Of a DNA stretch of 64,000 nucleotides, positions 41,998 to 51,266 are shown piece by piece. The DNA is taken from assembly GCA_028290465.1 (NCBI GenBank), contig JAQGJU010000086.1, positions 1 through 64,000 of the forward strand, read 5' to 3'. Source of the DNA: Xanthobacteraceae bacterium. Lineage in GTDB: Bacteria; Pseudomonadota; Alphaproteobacteria; Rhizobiales; Xanthobacteraceae. Within the stretch, counting starts at the first letter, position 1; every line of letters starts with the position of its first letter. The position numbers and the translations under genes are program-made. Under the pieces are notes generated by a model. The model saw only the letters and a program-made list of their open reading frames with translations. It did not search any database and was not told the origin of the DNA.

Positions 41998-43278
41998 TTA
42001 CATGTTCTTGGCTTTTTCGTACGGATACACCACGTCGCCGGACTTGATGTCGGTCGGCGTGATGATGACCTGGGTGCTGGGATCCTTGAACTGGTCGACG
42101 CCATTGCCCTTGATGCCGCGGAACTGAACCTGCAGCACGCGGGATTTGGCCCATTCGCCGTTCGGCGCGAAGGCCACGTCGCCGACCAGGGTCTTGAACG
42201 TTGTCTTGCGGATGTGGTCCGCGATTTCCGTCTGATCGAGGCTCTTGGTCGCGTTCACGGCCTGTCCGAGCACGTCGATATACGAATAGGCGAACGGTCC
42301 CATGTAGTAACCGAGCGGATCGACGCCTTCCTTGGCGGCGCGCTCCTGATAGGTCTGCAGGAACTCGGCGGTGCCCGGGAACATCAGCGCCTTCGACGGC
42401 AGCCAGAAGTCATAATTCACCCAGCCGTTCAGCGCCGGGCCGAGCTTGGTCTTGAACACCGTCGACTGCAGGCCGACCATCGCGCCGCCGATCATCTTCG
42501 GCTTCAGGTTGGCTTCGTTGGCGGCCAGCACCATGCCGACCGAGTCGAGCGGATACGAGCAGATCACCACCAGATCCGGATTGGTCGCCTGGATCGCCCG
42601 GACGATCGGCGCGAAGTCGGCGGTGGAGGGCGGATAGCTCTTGTCGTAGACGACCTTCAGGCCATGCGCCTTGGCATTGGCCCGGGCTCCATCCGCCGCG
42701 TTCTTGGAGAACTCCGCGTCGGCCGCCACGATAGCAACGGTCGTCGGCTTGTCGGACTGCGCCATCGCGGTGTCGAAGAAGCCCTTGGTGAAGGACGTCT
42801 GCGGCTCCGGCCCGGACGGGATCATGGCGAAGTAGCGGTCGTATTTGAAGTTGTGGTTCACATCGAGCCCGAACAGGCCGACGAACGCCATCTTCTTGCG
42901 CATGATGATCGGCATCGCCGGCGCCAGCATGTTGGTCGCGTAGCCGCCGACCACCAGATCGACTTTATCGACCTCGAGCAGCTTGGTGTAGATGCCTGGC
43001 ACCGTCGAGGGGTTGCTCTGGTCGTCGTAATAGATGAGCTGGACCGGCCGCCCGATCAGGCCGCCCTTCTTGTTGGTCTCTTCTTCCCAGATCTTCATGC
43101 TCAGCAGCGCGGACTTGCCGAGCGGACCGAGCGGTCCGGTCAGCGCCATGCCGAAGCCGATTTTGATCGGCTGTTTGTCCTGCGCCGAGGCGCCGGACAG
43201 GAACATCAGGCAGGCCACGAAGGCCAATGCCAGCTTGGCCAGACCGGCCACGCCACGCATGTGCAGCAATGAGCGCAT
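41998..43278 (-). CDS. Branched-chain-amino-acid-type ABC substrate-binding protein (probable partner of second Liv system)
   Basis: 426 residues with a signal peptide (hydrophobic VAGLAKLALAFVACLMFLSG, cleaved near GASAQD) and a type I periplasmic-binding fold: IKIGFGMALTGPLGPLGKSA, VDLVVGGYATNM, KPTTVAIVAADAEFSKNAAD. It is on the opposite strand to the Liv permease/ATPase genes at 37902-41177, which have no binding protein of their own, so I infer that it serves them. GGGAGGATGGA precedes the ATG. Two hairpins follow its stop. The bound compound is unknown. Confidence 0.88.
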   Translation of the reverse strand: MRSLLHMRGVAGLAKLALAFVACLMFLSGASAQDKQPIKIGFGMALTGPLGPLGKSALLSMKIWEEETNKKGGLIGRPVQLIYYDDQSNPSTVPGIYTKLLEVDKVDLVVGGYATNMLAPAMPIIMRKKMAFVGLFGLDVNHNFKYDRYFAMIPSGPEPQTSFTKGFFDTAMAQSDKPTTVAIVAADAEFSKNAADGARANAKAHGLKVVYDKSYPPSTADFAPIVRAIQATNPDLVVICSYPLDSVGMVLAANEANLKPKMIGGAMVGLQSTVFKTKLGPALNGWVNYDFWLPSKALMFPGTAEFLQTYQERAAKEGVDPLGYYMGPFAYSYIDVLGQAVNATKSLDQTEIADHIRKTTFKTLVGDVAFAPNGEWAKSRVLQVQFRGIKGNGVDQFKDPSTQVIITPTDIKSGDVVYPYEKAKNM

Positions 43279-43369
43279 TCCATCCTCCCAGATGAGTCTT
43301 ATTTTATTGGGACGATCTTATGCCCATTCGCCGGGAACACGCCAGAGCATTTCGGATGGCGCAAATACA

Positions 43370-43391
43370 ACCGGCGCCAATCGCGGCGCCG
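43370..43391 (-). terminator. Hairpin after DUF1330 gene
   Basis: CCGGCGCC (43370-43377) pairs with GGCGCCGG (43384-43391) with a 6-base loop, 39 bases beyond the stop of the DUF1330 gene; on the minus strand a GTTGTATTTG stretch follows. It is a likely transcription stop between that gene and the binding-protein gene. Confidence 0.6.
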
Positions 43392-43430
43392 GCTTCCTGA
43401 CATCTATGCGACATTGTGAAACCTTAGGAA

Positions 43431-43736
43431 TTAACGCGGCGTCGCTTCGCCACCCTCGACGATGATGGTCTCGACCTCGCCGGCGCCGGCCCGGCGGAAC
43501 GCGGCGGCCTCGTCGTATTCCTTCGACGTGAAGCAGGCGACGCCTTGTTCGAGGGTCGGGAACTCGATCACGACAAAGCGCTGAAACTTGTCCGGCCCTT
43601 CCATGATCTGAAACTTGCCGCCGCGCGCCAGCACCTTGCCGCCGAACTTGGCGATGATGCCGGGTACCAGATCGGTGTATTTCTTGTACTGAACGGGATC
43701 GTTGATTTTCGAACGCGCGACCCAATAAGCAGGCAT
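43431..43736 (-). CDS. DUF1330 family small protein
   Basis: 101 residues of the DUF1330 dimeric alpha/beta-barrel (ferredoxin-like) fold: MPAYWVARSKINDPVQYKKY, GGKVLARGGKF, and FRRAGAGEVETIIVEGG. Related proteins are found near aromatic catabolism genes, with no known reaction. The ATG has GGAGGAAAGC upstream; the 23 codons before it are unsupported. It is divergent from the cyclase gene at 43864 with 127 bases between. A shared promoter region may serve both. Function unknown. Confidence 0.85.
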   Translation of the reverse strand: MPAYWVARSKINDPVQYKKYTDLVPGIIAKFGGKVLARGGKFQIMEGPDKFQRFVVIEFPTLEQGVACFTSKEYDEAAAFRRAGAGEVETIIVEGGEATPR

Positions 43737-43863
43737 GCTTTCCTCCACACGGATATTGGATGACGGCGGCCGACAAGCCGCGACATCGGAGCGAAGTTGA
43801 AGCACGCCGGCCGCCTCGCGGCCAAGACCAAAAACACGAGATCAAAAACATCAGGAGGACGCC

Positions 43864-44637
43864 ATGGCGCGACAATTGATCGACATCTCGATTCCGTTGG
43901 ACAACGACACGATCGCCGATCCGCCGGGCTATGGGCCGCAGATCGAATATCTCGACCACCAGCAGACCGCCGCCGATGTGCTCAAGTTCTTTCCCGGCAT
44001 GCGCAAGGACGAACTGCCGGACGGCGAAGGCTGGGGCTTCGAATGGATCCGGCTGTCGACGCATTGCACCACGCATCTCGATGCGCCGTATCATTTCGCC
44101 TCGACCATGAATGGTGGCGAGCGCGCCATCACGATCGACGAAGTTCCGCTGGAATGGTGCCTGCAGCCCGGCGTGAAGCTCGACTTCCGGCATTTCCCGG
44201 ACGGCTATGTGGCGACCGCGAACGACGTCGAGACCGAGTTGAAGCGCATCGGTCACACCCTGGCGCCGCTGGAGATCGTGCTGATCAACACCTCGGCCGG
44301 CATGGCGTTCGGCCAGCCCGATTATGTGTCGCGCGGCTGCGGCATGGGCCGCGAGGCGACGCTGTACCTGCTGGAGCGCGGCGTGCGCGTCACCGGCATC
44401 GACGGCTGGAGCTGGGACGCCCCGTTCATTCACACCATGAAAAAATACGCCGAAACCCGCGACGCCAGCCTGGTCTGGGAAGGCCACCGCGCCGGTCGCG
44501 ACATCGGCTATTGCCACATCGAGAAGCTGCACAATTTGGAGGCGCTGCCGGCGCACGGCTTTCAGGTGAGCTGTTTCCCGGTCAAAATACGCGGCGGCTC
44601 GGCCGGCTGGACCCGCGCGGTGGCGATCATCGATTAA
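43864..44637 (+). CDS. Cyclase-family (isatin hydrolase/kynurenine formamidase-like) metal hydrolase
   Basis: 257 residues of the PF04199 family with the full metal motif [12 protein letters not shown] (His67, His71, Asp73, His77) after RLST. This is the shorter, canonical branch, unlike the longer paralogue at 15562. It opens an amide or formamide ring, such as isatin, or hydrolyses formylkynurenine. AGGAGGAC precedes the ATG. It is followed 134 bases later by the Bug-type binding-protein gene of a tripartite transporter, which suggests that the transporter imports its substrate or exchanges its product. Confidence 0.87.
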   Translation: MARQLIDISIPLDNDTIADPPGYGPQIEYLDHQQTAADVLKFFPGMRKDELPDGEGWGFEWIRLSTHCTTHLDAPYHFASTMNGGERAITIDEVPLEWCLQPGVKLDFRHFPDGYVATANDVETELKRIGHTLAPLEIVLINTSAGMAFGQPDYVSRGCGMGREATLYLLERGVRVTGIDGWSWDAPFIHTMKKYAETRDASLVWEGHRAGRDIGYCHIEKLHNLEALPAHGFQVSCFPVKIRGGSAGWTRAVAIID

Positions 44638-44771
44638 AGTGTTCGCGGCTCAATACGTTGACCGGATACGCCGCAAACCGGTACCATCCCGGCAGGTGGG
44701 CAACGCCCCGCCCCTCAATGACAAAATGACCAGCCGGCGCCTCGAAGCGTCGCTCGCCCAGGGAGGACATC

Positions 44772-45755
44772 GTGGACAGACGCAGTTTCGTCGCCGGCTC
44801 GGCCGCTTCCGCGGCCGCGCTCCTGACCCGGCCCGCCGCCGCGCAGGAAGCCTATCCGTCACGCCCGATCACGGTCATCAATCCGTTTCCGCCGGGCGGC
44901 GCCGCCGACGTCGTGATGCGGCCGCTGGTCGCCGTGCTGGAACCGTTGCTCAAGCAGCCGGTGGTCGTCGACACCAAGGCCGGCGCAGCCGGCGCGATCG
45001 GCGCGCAGGTCGGCGCCAACGCCAAGCCGGACGGCTACACGCTGCTGGCCCACATCACGTCGATTTCCGGCTTCGCCGAGGTCGATAAGCTGTTCGGCCG
45101 TACACCGAAATTCACCCGCGATAATTTCATTCCGATAGCGCGTTTCGTCGCGGACCCATGCGTACTGATCGTCAACGACCAGCAGCCCTATAAGACCTTG
45201 AAGGAATTCACCGACGACGCCAAGAAGCGGCCGGACGAAATCATCTACTCGTCGTCGGGCCTGTACAGCGCGCTGCATATTCCGATGGCGCTGTATATGA
45301 AGGCGGCCGGCGATCTGAAGCTGCGCCATCTGCCGACCAATGGCGGCGGACCGGCGCTGACCGCGCTGCTCGGCAATAATTCGCAGGCGCTGGCGTCTTC
45401 GGTGTCGGCGTGCCTCGCGCAGATCAAGGCCGGCAAGGTGCGCCCGCTCGCTTTGTTCGGCGCGCAACGCTCCAAGGCACTGCCCGACGTGCCGACCATG
45501 AAGGAGCTCGGCTACGACATCGAATACTATCTGTGGGTCGGCCTGTTCGCCCCGAAGGGCACGCCGGACGCCATCGTTACCACGCTGCGCGGCGCGCTCG
45601 ACAAGGCCGCGCATACCGACCAGTTCAAGACCGCGATGACCAATCTCGGCCAGGACCTCGATTACATGGACCAGCCGGCATTCCAGAAATTCTGGGACGC
45701 CGATGCCAAGCGCATCGAGGAGGCGGTCAACCAGATCGGCAAGGTGCAGGGCTAA
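44772..45755 (+). CDS. tctC: Tripartite tricarboxylate transporter binding protein (Bug family), tandem copy 1
   Basis: 327 residues with a Tat-like signal (MDRRSFVAGSAASAAALLTR, cleaved near AAAQEA) and the Bug fold: YPSRPITVINPFPPGGAADV with the PPGG ligand loop, VDTKAGAAGAIGAQ, PDGYTLLAH, and PTMKELGY. It binds a carboxylated ligand in the periplasm and passes it to TctA/TctB. The start is GTG with GGGAGG upstream. A second, clearly homologous copy follows directly at 45910, with matching length throughout. The ligand loops differ (INPFPPGGAAD versus INAFPPGGVND; HITSISGFAEVD versus HNNGISGYAEVD), so the two may bind different compounds. Confidence 0.9.
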   Translation: MDRRSFVAGSAASAAALLTRPAAAQEAYPSRPITVINPFPPGGAADVVMRPLVAVLEPLLKQPVVVDTKAGAAGAIGAQVGANAKPDGYTLLAHITSISGFAEVDKLFGRTPKFTRDNFIPIARFVADPCVLIVNDQQPYKTLKEFTDDAKKRPDEIIYSSSGLYSALHIPMALYMKAAGDLKLRHLPTNGGGPALTALLGNNSQALASSVSACLAQIKAGKVRPLALFGAQRSKALPDVPTMKELGYDIEYYLWVGLFAPKGTPDAIVTTLRGALDKAAHTDQFKTAMTNLGQDLDYMDQPAFQKFWDADAKRIEEAVNQIGKVQG

Positions 45756-45909
45756 CTACTACGCACTTGCCGCACGCTACGGGCCCGGCAGCCACGCACG
45801 GATGCCGGCTTCGCAGCGAACATAACCTCGCCTCGTGCGATGCACGAACAATCTCTCGTCGTCCGCCAGACATGAGCCGGACGATGTCAACGCTTTGGAA
45901 GGACAGACC

Positions 45910-46890
45910 ATGGATCGCCGCAGTTTCGTTATCGGCACGACCGCCTCGGCCGCCGCCCTCGCGACCGGCTCCGCGTTTGCGCAGGAGACCTATCCGACCC
46001 GCACCATCACCATCATCAATGCGTTTCCGCCGGGCGGCGTCAACGATCTGGTAACGCGTCCGGTCGCGGCGTCGCTCGAGCAGATCTTCAAGCACCCGGT
46101 GGTGGTCGACACCAAGGCCGGCGCCGGCGGACAGATCGGCGCGCAGGTCGCCTCGGCGGCCAAGCCCGACGGATACTCCCTGCTGTCCCACAACAACGGC
46201 ATCTCGGGCTATGCCGAGGTCGACAAGCTGTTCGGCCGCGCGCCCAAGACCACGCGCGCCGATTTCATTCCGCTCGCGCGCCTCGTGGCCGATCCGGTCG
46301 TCGTGCTGGTCAACGACCAGCAGCCCTACAAGACGCTGAAGGAATTCGTCGACGACGCCAAGAAGAAGCCGGACACCATCGTGTATAGCTCCGGCGGCCT
46401 GTATGGCGCGACCCACATTCCAGTGGTGCTTTTCGAGAAAGCGGTCGGTGGCCTTAAGCTGCGTCATCTGCCGACCAATGGTGGCGGCCCGGCGATCACG
46501 TCCGTGCTCGGTAACAATGCGCAACTGACCGTCCAGACCGTCTCGGCCTCACTGTCGCACGTCAAGTCCGGTAAACTTCGCGCCCTGGCGATCCTGGCCG
46601 ACCAGCGTTCCAAAGCTTTGCCCGACGTACCGACCATGAAGGAGCTCGGCTACGATCTTGAGTATTATCTTTGGGTCGGCCTGTTCGCCCCGAAGGGCAC
46701 GCCCGCCAATATCGTGTCGACGCTGGTCGACGCCATCGGCAAGGCCGCGAACACCGATCAGTTCAAAACCGCCATTACCAATATTGGTCTCGACGTCGGC
46801 TATCAGAACGCGGCGGACTTCGCCAAGTTCTGGGAAATCGATGCCAAGCGCTCCGATGAGGCCGTGCTGGCGATCGGCAAGCAGGGCTAA
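45910..46890 (+). CDS. tctC: Tripartite tricarboxylate transporter binding protein (Bug family), tandem copy 2
   Basis: 326 residues, same layout as the copy before it: Tat-like signal (MDRRSFVIGTTASAAALATG, cleaved near AFAQET), TITIINAFPPGGVNDL, VDTKAGAGGQIGAQ, and a C-terminal half that is nearly the same between the copies (VNDQQPYKTLKEF; PDVPTMKELGYD; EYYLWVGLFAPKGTP). It is the copy next to tctB, so it is probably the main partner. The ATG lies 154 bases after the first copy's stop; the frame opens further upstream without support. Together they point to a local gene duplication. Confidence 0.9.
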   Translation: MDRRSFVIGTTASAAALATGSAFAQETYPTRTITIINAFPPGGVNDLVTRPVAASLEQIFKHPVVVDTKAGAGGQIGAQVASAAKPDGYSLLSHNNGISGYAEVDKLFGRAPKTTRADFIPLARLVADPVVVLVNDQQPYKTLKEFVDDAKKKPDTIVYSSGGLYGATHIPVVLFEKAVGGLKLRHLPTNGGGPAITSVLGNNAQLTVQTVSASLSHVKSGKLRALAILADQRSKALPDVPTMKELGYDLEYYLWVGLFAPKGTPANIVSTLVDAIGKAANTDQFKTAITNIGLDVGYQNAADFAKFWEIDAKRSDEAVLAIGKQG

Positions 46891-46978
46891 ATTTAAGTAT
46901 GGCTTTGCGCAGGGCCGCGGAGCCGGCCGCAGCCTTGCGCAAGCTCAGACGTAAAAGCGAAGAAGTGAAAGCGTCAAC

Positions 46979-47425
46979 ATGACCTTACGTACAGATCACG
47001 TGGCCGGTGCCGCGTTCGTCGGCTTCGGCTTGCTGATCATTGCCTTGAGTGGCGATCTGCCGGCCGGCCGCCTGTCGATGCCCGGTTCGGGCTTTCTGCC
47101 GATGCTCGTTGCCGGCCTGACGATCGTGCTCGGCATCGCGTTGTTCCTGCGCGCCCGCGAGAGCGAGCCGTTCGCCAGCATCGACTGGCAGGACCTGACG
47201 CATGCCGGCCCGGTCATCCTGGTCACCGCCGGCGCGATCGCGGCCTATACGGTGCTCGGCTTCATCATCACCATGGTGCTGCTGATGCTGGTGGTGCTAA
47301 TCGGTGTCGAACGGCGTCGTATCGTCCACGCGGCCATCTATGGTATCGGTGTCGTGATTTTGACCTATGTGATCTTCGCCATCTTCCTGAAGTCCCCGCT
47401 CCCGCTCAGCCCGTTCGGCTTCTGA
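46979..47425 (+). CDS. tctB: Tripartite tricarboxylate transporter small membrane subunit (TctB)
   Basis: 148 residues with about four membrane spans (VAGAAFVGFGLLIIALSG, FLPMLVAGLTIVLGIALFL, VILVTAGAIAAYTVLGFI, IYGIGVVILTYVIFAIFL), the normal TctB size. It is the poorly conserved small subunit of the transporter. The tctA start follows 10 bases after its stop, so they share one transcript. Energy coupling is by an ion gradient, not ATP. No clear ribosome site precedes the ATG. Confidence 0.88.
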   Translation: MTLRTDHVAGAAFVGFGLLIIALSGDLPAGRLSMPGSGFLPMLVAGLTIVLGIALFLRARESEPFASIDWQDLTHAGPVILVTAGAIAAYTVLGFIITMVLLMLVVLIGVERRRIVHAAIYGIGVVILTYVIFAIFLKSPLPLSPFGF

Positions 47426-47435
47426 AGGCATCTCC

Positions 47436-48962
47436 GTGGAAAGTACCCTCGTCAGTCTGCTGCATGGCTTTTCGGTCGCGTTCGAACCCATCAATCTTTG
47501 GTACGCATTTATCGGCTGTTTGATCGGTACGCTGGTCGGCGTGCTGCCCGGCATCGGCCCTCTGTCGGGCATCAGCATCCTGCTGCCGATCACCTTCGGC
47601 CTCAACGCAACGCAAGCCGTGATCATGCTGGCCGGCATCTATTACGGCTCGCAATATGGCGGCTCGACCACGTCGATCCTGATGCGGATTCCCGGCGAGG
47701 CCTCGTCGGTGATGACCTGCGTCGACGGCTATGCGATGGCGCAGCGCGGCCGCGCCGGCTCGGCGCTGTGCATCGCGGCGGTCGGCTCGTTCATCGCCGG
47801 CACCTTCGGCATCGTGATGCTGACCGTCGTGGCGCCGCCGCTGGCCACGCTAGCGTTAAAGTTTGGCCCGCCGGAATACACCGCGCTGCTGACGCTCGGC
47901 CTGATTTTCCTCGCCTATATGTCGTCGTCGTCGCTGATCCGCACGCTGCTGATGGCCTGCACCGGACTGATGCTCGGCATGATCGGCATCGACAACATGA
48001 CCGGGCATTTCCGCTACAGCTTCGATCTCGTCGAATTGGGCGACGGCATCGGCATCGTGCCGGTCGCGGTCGGCCTGTTCGGGCTGGGCGAAATCCTGTC
48101 GACGCCCAGCAAGAACGTGACCGGCAAGGTCATGGCGCCAAAGCTGCGCGAATTGCTGCCGACCACCCAGGAATGGCGCGAGGCCGCAATGCCGATCGCA
48201 CGCGGCAGCGTCCTTGGCTTCATCATCGGCATCATTCCGGGCTCCGCGCACATCATCTCCAGCTTCCTGTCCTATGCACTGGAAAAGAAACTCTCTAAGC
48301 ATCCCGAACAGTTCGGCCATGGCGCGGTGGCCGGCGTCGCTGGACCTGAATCCGCCAACAACTCCGCCTCGACCGGCGCCTTCGTGCCGATGCTGGCGCT
48401 CGGCATTCCGACCGGACCGATCACCGCCGTCCTGATCGGCGCCCTGATGGTGCACGGCGTCTCGGCCGGGCCGCAGCTCGTCACCGAGCATCCCGATGTG
48501 TTCTGGGGCTTCGTCGCCTCGATGTATGTCGGCAACCTGATGCTGCTGCTGCTCAACCTGCCGCTGGTCGGCATGTTCGTCAGCGTGCTGCGGATTCCCT
48601 ATGCGTATCTATATCCGCTGATCATCATGTTCTGCATCATCGGCGTCTACGAGGTGTCGCATTCCATCGTCGACGTCTGGATCATGCTGATCATGGGCGT
48701 GTTCGGCTATGGGCTGCGCAAGTTCGGCTTCGACCCGGCGCCGCTGGTGCTTGGCCTCGTGATCGCACCGCTGTTCGAGCAGAGCCTGCGTCAGTCGCTC
48801 ATCATGTCGAACGGCGATTATCTGATCTTCTTCAGCCGGCCGATCGCGCTCGGGCTGATGCTGGTGTGCATCGCGCTGCTGGCGATGTCGGCGCTGTCGT
48901 TCTTCCTCAAACGCAACGACTGGCGGACCAAGCTGGCCGTGGCGGAAGCGGGCGAGACGTAA
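47436..48962 (+). CDS. tctA: Tripartite tricarboxylate transporter large membrane subunit (TctA)
   Basis: 508 residues, about twelve membrane spans. The first conserved glycine/proline-rich region, GTLVGVLPGIGPLSGISILL (25-44), and the second, ALGIPTGPITAVLIGAL (around 325), are the TctA hallmark pair. GTG start with GAAGG upstream. The order tctC-tctC-tctB-tctA, with a cyclase-family gene upstream, makes one uptake module. A composite palindromic element follows the stop codon by 19 bases. Confidence 0.92.
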   Translation: MESTLVSLLHGFSVAFEPINLWYAFIGCLIGTLVGVLPGIGPLSGISILLPITFGLNATQAVIMLAGIYYGSQYGGSTTSILMRIPGEASSVMTCVDGYAMAQRGRAGSALCIAAVGSFIAGTFGIVMLTVVAPPLATLALKFGPPEYTALLTLGLIFLAYMSSSSLIRTLLMACTGLMLGMIGIDNMTGHFRYSFDLVELGDGIGIVPVAVGLFGLGEILSTPSKNVTGKVMAPKLRELLPTTQEWREAAMPIARGSVLGFIIGIIPGSAHIISSFLSYALEKKLSKHPEQFGHGAVAGVAGPESANNSASTGAFVPMLALGIPTGPITAVLIGALMVHGVSAGPQLVTEHPDVFWGFVASMYVGNLMLLLLNLPLVGMFVSVLRIPYAYLYPLIIMFCIIGVYEVSHSIVDVWIMLIMGVFGYGLRKFGFDPAPLVLGLVIAPLFEQSLRQSLIMSNGDYLIFFSRPIALGLMLVCIALLAMSALSFFLKRNDWRTKLAVAEAGET

Positions 48963-48981
48963 GGTCGTCGCGGTGCTTCTT

Positions 48982-49136
48982 CACCTCTCCCCGCGTGCGG
49001 GGAGAGGTCGACTTGTGAGCGCCGAGCGCGAGCAAGTCGGGTGAGGGGGCGTCGCCGTCGTGCGCTACTTCAACGCCCCCTCACCCGCCTCGCCGCTTTG
49101 CGGCTCGGCACCCTCTCCCCGCAAGCGGGGCGAGGG
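48982..49136. repeat. Composite palindromic intergenic element, copy 7
   Basis: Left arm CCTCTCCCCGC-gt-GCGGGGAGAGG, then CGGGTGAGGGGGCG; right side CGCCCCCTCACCCG, a small GCCGCtttGCGGC hairpin and arm CTCTCCCCGC-aa-GCGGGGCGAG. It fills nearly the whole gap between the convergent tctA and msrP genes. Confidence 0.87.
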
Positions 49137-49144
49137 TAAAAAAC

Positions 49145-50116
49145 TCACGTCCACAGCCGCTCCTGCTCCATTCCGGCATACAGTCCCGCGACATACTCGC
49201 CATAGCCGTTGAACTTGAGCGTCGGCCGCCGCTCGCCGGTCCCGATGTCTTCTTCGGTGGCCTGGCTCCAGCGTGGATGCGGCACGTCGGGATTCACATT
49301 GGCCCAGAAGCCATACTCGGCGGCCAGCAACAATTCCCAGAATCCCTTCGGCTGCTTGTCCGTAAACGTAAAGCGCACGATCGATTTGATCGACTTGAAG
49401 CCGTATTTCCACGGCACCGCCAGACGCAGCGGCGCGCCCATCTGCTTCGAGACCGGTTTGCCGTAGGCGCCGGTCACCAGTAAGGCGAGTTCGTTGGTGG
49501 CCTCGGCCATGGTGAGGCCTTCGACATAGGGCCACGGATACCAGGTCTGGCGCTGGCCGGACGCGACCGCCTTGTCGTGGAAGGTTTCCATCCGCAGGTA
49601 TTTGGCCGACGACAGCGGCCGCGCCAGCTTGACCAGTTCGGCGAGCGCAAAACCCGACCAGGGGATCGCCATCGACCACGCCTCGACGCAGCGATGCCGG
49701 TACAGCCGTTCTTCCAGCGGCATACGGGCCAGCAACTCGTCGATGCCGAAGGTCTGCGGCTTCTCGACCATGCCGTCCAGCGTGACGGTCCATGGCCGCA
49801 GCTTCAGCGCCTGCGCAGCGCCGGCGATCGATTTCGACGAGCCGAATTCGAAGAAATTGTTGTAGGCGAGATTGATGCTCTCGTTGGTGATCGGCCGGTC
49901 GAGCGGATATTTTTCGTTGCGCTTGAACGGATACAGCGATGCGCTTGGGTCCGGCAGGTCGGCGATGCGCTGCGCGAACGCGGTGACCGGCATCGTGGCC
50001 GGCGACAGTGCCAGCGCGGCGGCGCCCGCCACGAACCGGCGGCGGTCGAGAAACAGCGCTTCCGGGGTGGCGAGGCGTTCCGGCAAATGCCACGGGCGGC
50101 GACGAATCACTTGCAT
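49145..50116 (-). CDS. msrP: Protein-methionine-sulfoxide reductase catalytic subunit MsrP
   Basis: 323 residues of the periplasmic sulfite-oxidase-like MsrP (YedY) molybdoenzyme. A Tat signal (DRRRFVAGAAALALSPATMP, 24-43) leads to the mature protein; the molybdenum ligand is Cys143 in YRHRCVEAWSM, and the WYPWPYVEGL segment binds the pterin. It repairs oxidised methionine in envelope proteins. The heme membrane partner MsrQ, usually next to it, is not found: its neighbours are a tctA gene and an EAL protein. The start ATG lies at 50116. A periplasmic Tat-exported location is expected. Confidence 0.9.
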   Translation of the reverse strand: MQVIRRRPWHLPERLATPEALFLDRRRFVAGAAALALSPATMPVTAFAQRIADLPDPSASLYPFKRNEKYPLDRPITNESINLAYNNFFEFGSSKSIAGAAQALKLRPWTVTLDGMVEKPQTFGIDELLARMPLEERLYRHRCVEAWSMAIPWSGFALAELVKLARPLSSAKYLRMETFHDKAVASGQRQTWYPWPYVEGLTMAEATNELALLVTGAYGKPVSKQMGAPLRLAVPWKYGFKSIKSIVRFTFTDKQPKGFWELLLAAEYGFWANVNPDVPHPRWSQATEEDIGTGERRPTLKFNGYGEYVAGLYAGMEQERLWT

Positions 50117-50201
50117 GGCGTCGGCTCCAGCAGTGCCCTACTGGTACGGCCAAGCACCCCCATCGGCAAGTCACGGATACAAAAAGCCGAACGTATTTGC
50201 G

Positions 50202-51086
50202 TCAGGTCTTGCTGAGGCCCGGGATCAGCGACGCCAATCCGGAGCGTTGCGGCGCGGCGCGCACGGCCGGGCCGGCCATGCGGCGGCCCATCATGGTGAT
50301 CAACTGCTCCTTGGCCATCGGCTTGGCGAACAGATAGCCCTGCCCGACATGACAGCCGAGGCCTTGCAGCTTGTGGCTCTCATGCGTGGTCTCGATGCCT
50401 TCCGCTACCGTCTTCAGGCCGAAGCGGTGCGCCATCTCGACGATGGTTTCCAGCACGCCGGCATTGGTCTTGTCGGTATGGCAGTCGGTCACGTAAGCGC
50501 GGTCGATCTTCAACTCGCTGAACGGCAATTGCCGCAGCCGCGCCAGCGACGAATAGCCGGCGCCGAAATCGTCGATCGCCAGGCTGCAGTTCTGCGACTT
50601 CAATTCGGTCGCGACCTCGTTGGCGATATGCAGATCGCGCATCACCTGATCTTCGGTGACTTCCATCACCATGCCTGGCCAGTTGCTGGCGCTCGGGCGT
50701 TCCTCGCGCACCATCTGGGCGATCGGCAGTTCGACGAACGCGTTGGCCGGCACGTTGACGGCGAGCTTGAGGTGGGGAACGCCGGAGGCAGCGAAATCTT
50801 CCCAGTCGCGCAGCGCGGTCAGGATCACACGCTCGGTCAGCACCAGCAACTCAGCGTCGGTGGCGTCCGGCAGGAACAGATAGGGGGCCAGCAAGCCCCG
50901 GGTCGGATGGCGCGCGCGCACCAGCGCCTCGGCGCTGGACAGCCGCATGGTCTTCAGGTCGATCTTCGGCTGGTAGAACAGCTCGAACCAGTTGTTCTCG
51001 AGCACCTGGGTGAGCGTGATCTTGCCATTGCTGGGCTCGGCGACAGGCTTCTCGCCGCTCCACCAGTCGCGCATTTTGGTCAGCAT
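50202..51086 (-). CDS. EAL-domain cyclic-di-GMP phosphodiesterase
   Basis: 294 residues, nearly all EAL domain. Catalytic and metal residues look complete: Glu53 (EALVR), Asn111, Glu142 (EVTED), Asp172-Asp173 (IDDFGAGYSS), Lys193 (LKIDR), Glu229 (VAEGIET) and Gln249 (GQGYLF). It should hydrolyse c-di-GMP. No GGDEF or sensor domain is present, and a short N-terminal stretch (MLTKMRDWWSGEKPVAEPSN) could interact with a partner. The start is the ATG at 51086; the open frame also has a TTG just before it. No strong ribosome site. Lone gene, 85 bases upstream of msrP on the same strand. Confidence 0.88.
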   Translation of the reverse strand: MLTKMRDWWSGEKPVAEPSNGKITLTQVLENNWFELFYQPKIDLKTMRLSSAEALVRARHPTRGLLAPYLFLPDATDAELLVLTERVILTALRDWEDFAASGVPHLKLAVNVPANAFVELPIAQMVREERPSASNWPGMVMEVTEDQVMRDLHIANEVATELKSQNCSLAIDDFGAGYSSLARLRQLPFSELKIDRAYVTDCHTDKTNAGVLETIVEMAHRFGLKTVAEGIETTHESHKLQGLGCHVGQGYLFAKPMAKEQLITMMGRRMAGPAVRAAPQRSGLASLIPGLSKT

Positions 51087-51218
51087 CAAAAACCCGTTGG
51101 CTGCGGCGTACGCCGATCCCGTTTCGCCTGCTATCCCGGGTATTTAGCGGACGGCGGGGTGCTTTGCGGTTAATTCCCACCGCGCGACATGGCGCTATGC
51201 TTTGCAAAATATGACCGG

Positions 51219-51240
51219 CGGCGCACTAAGGTGTGCGCCG
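51219..51240 (-). terminator. Hairpin after EF-G-like gene
   Basis: CGGCGCAC (51219-51226) pairs with GTGCGCCG (51233-51240) around TAAGGT. On the minus strand it is followed by ...CATATTTTGC. It lies 26 bases after the EF-G-like stop and probably ends that transcript. Confidence 0.6.
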
Positions 51241-51266
51241 CGTTAATGCCTTCGGTCCAATGCGGC

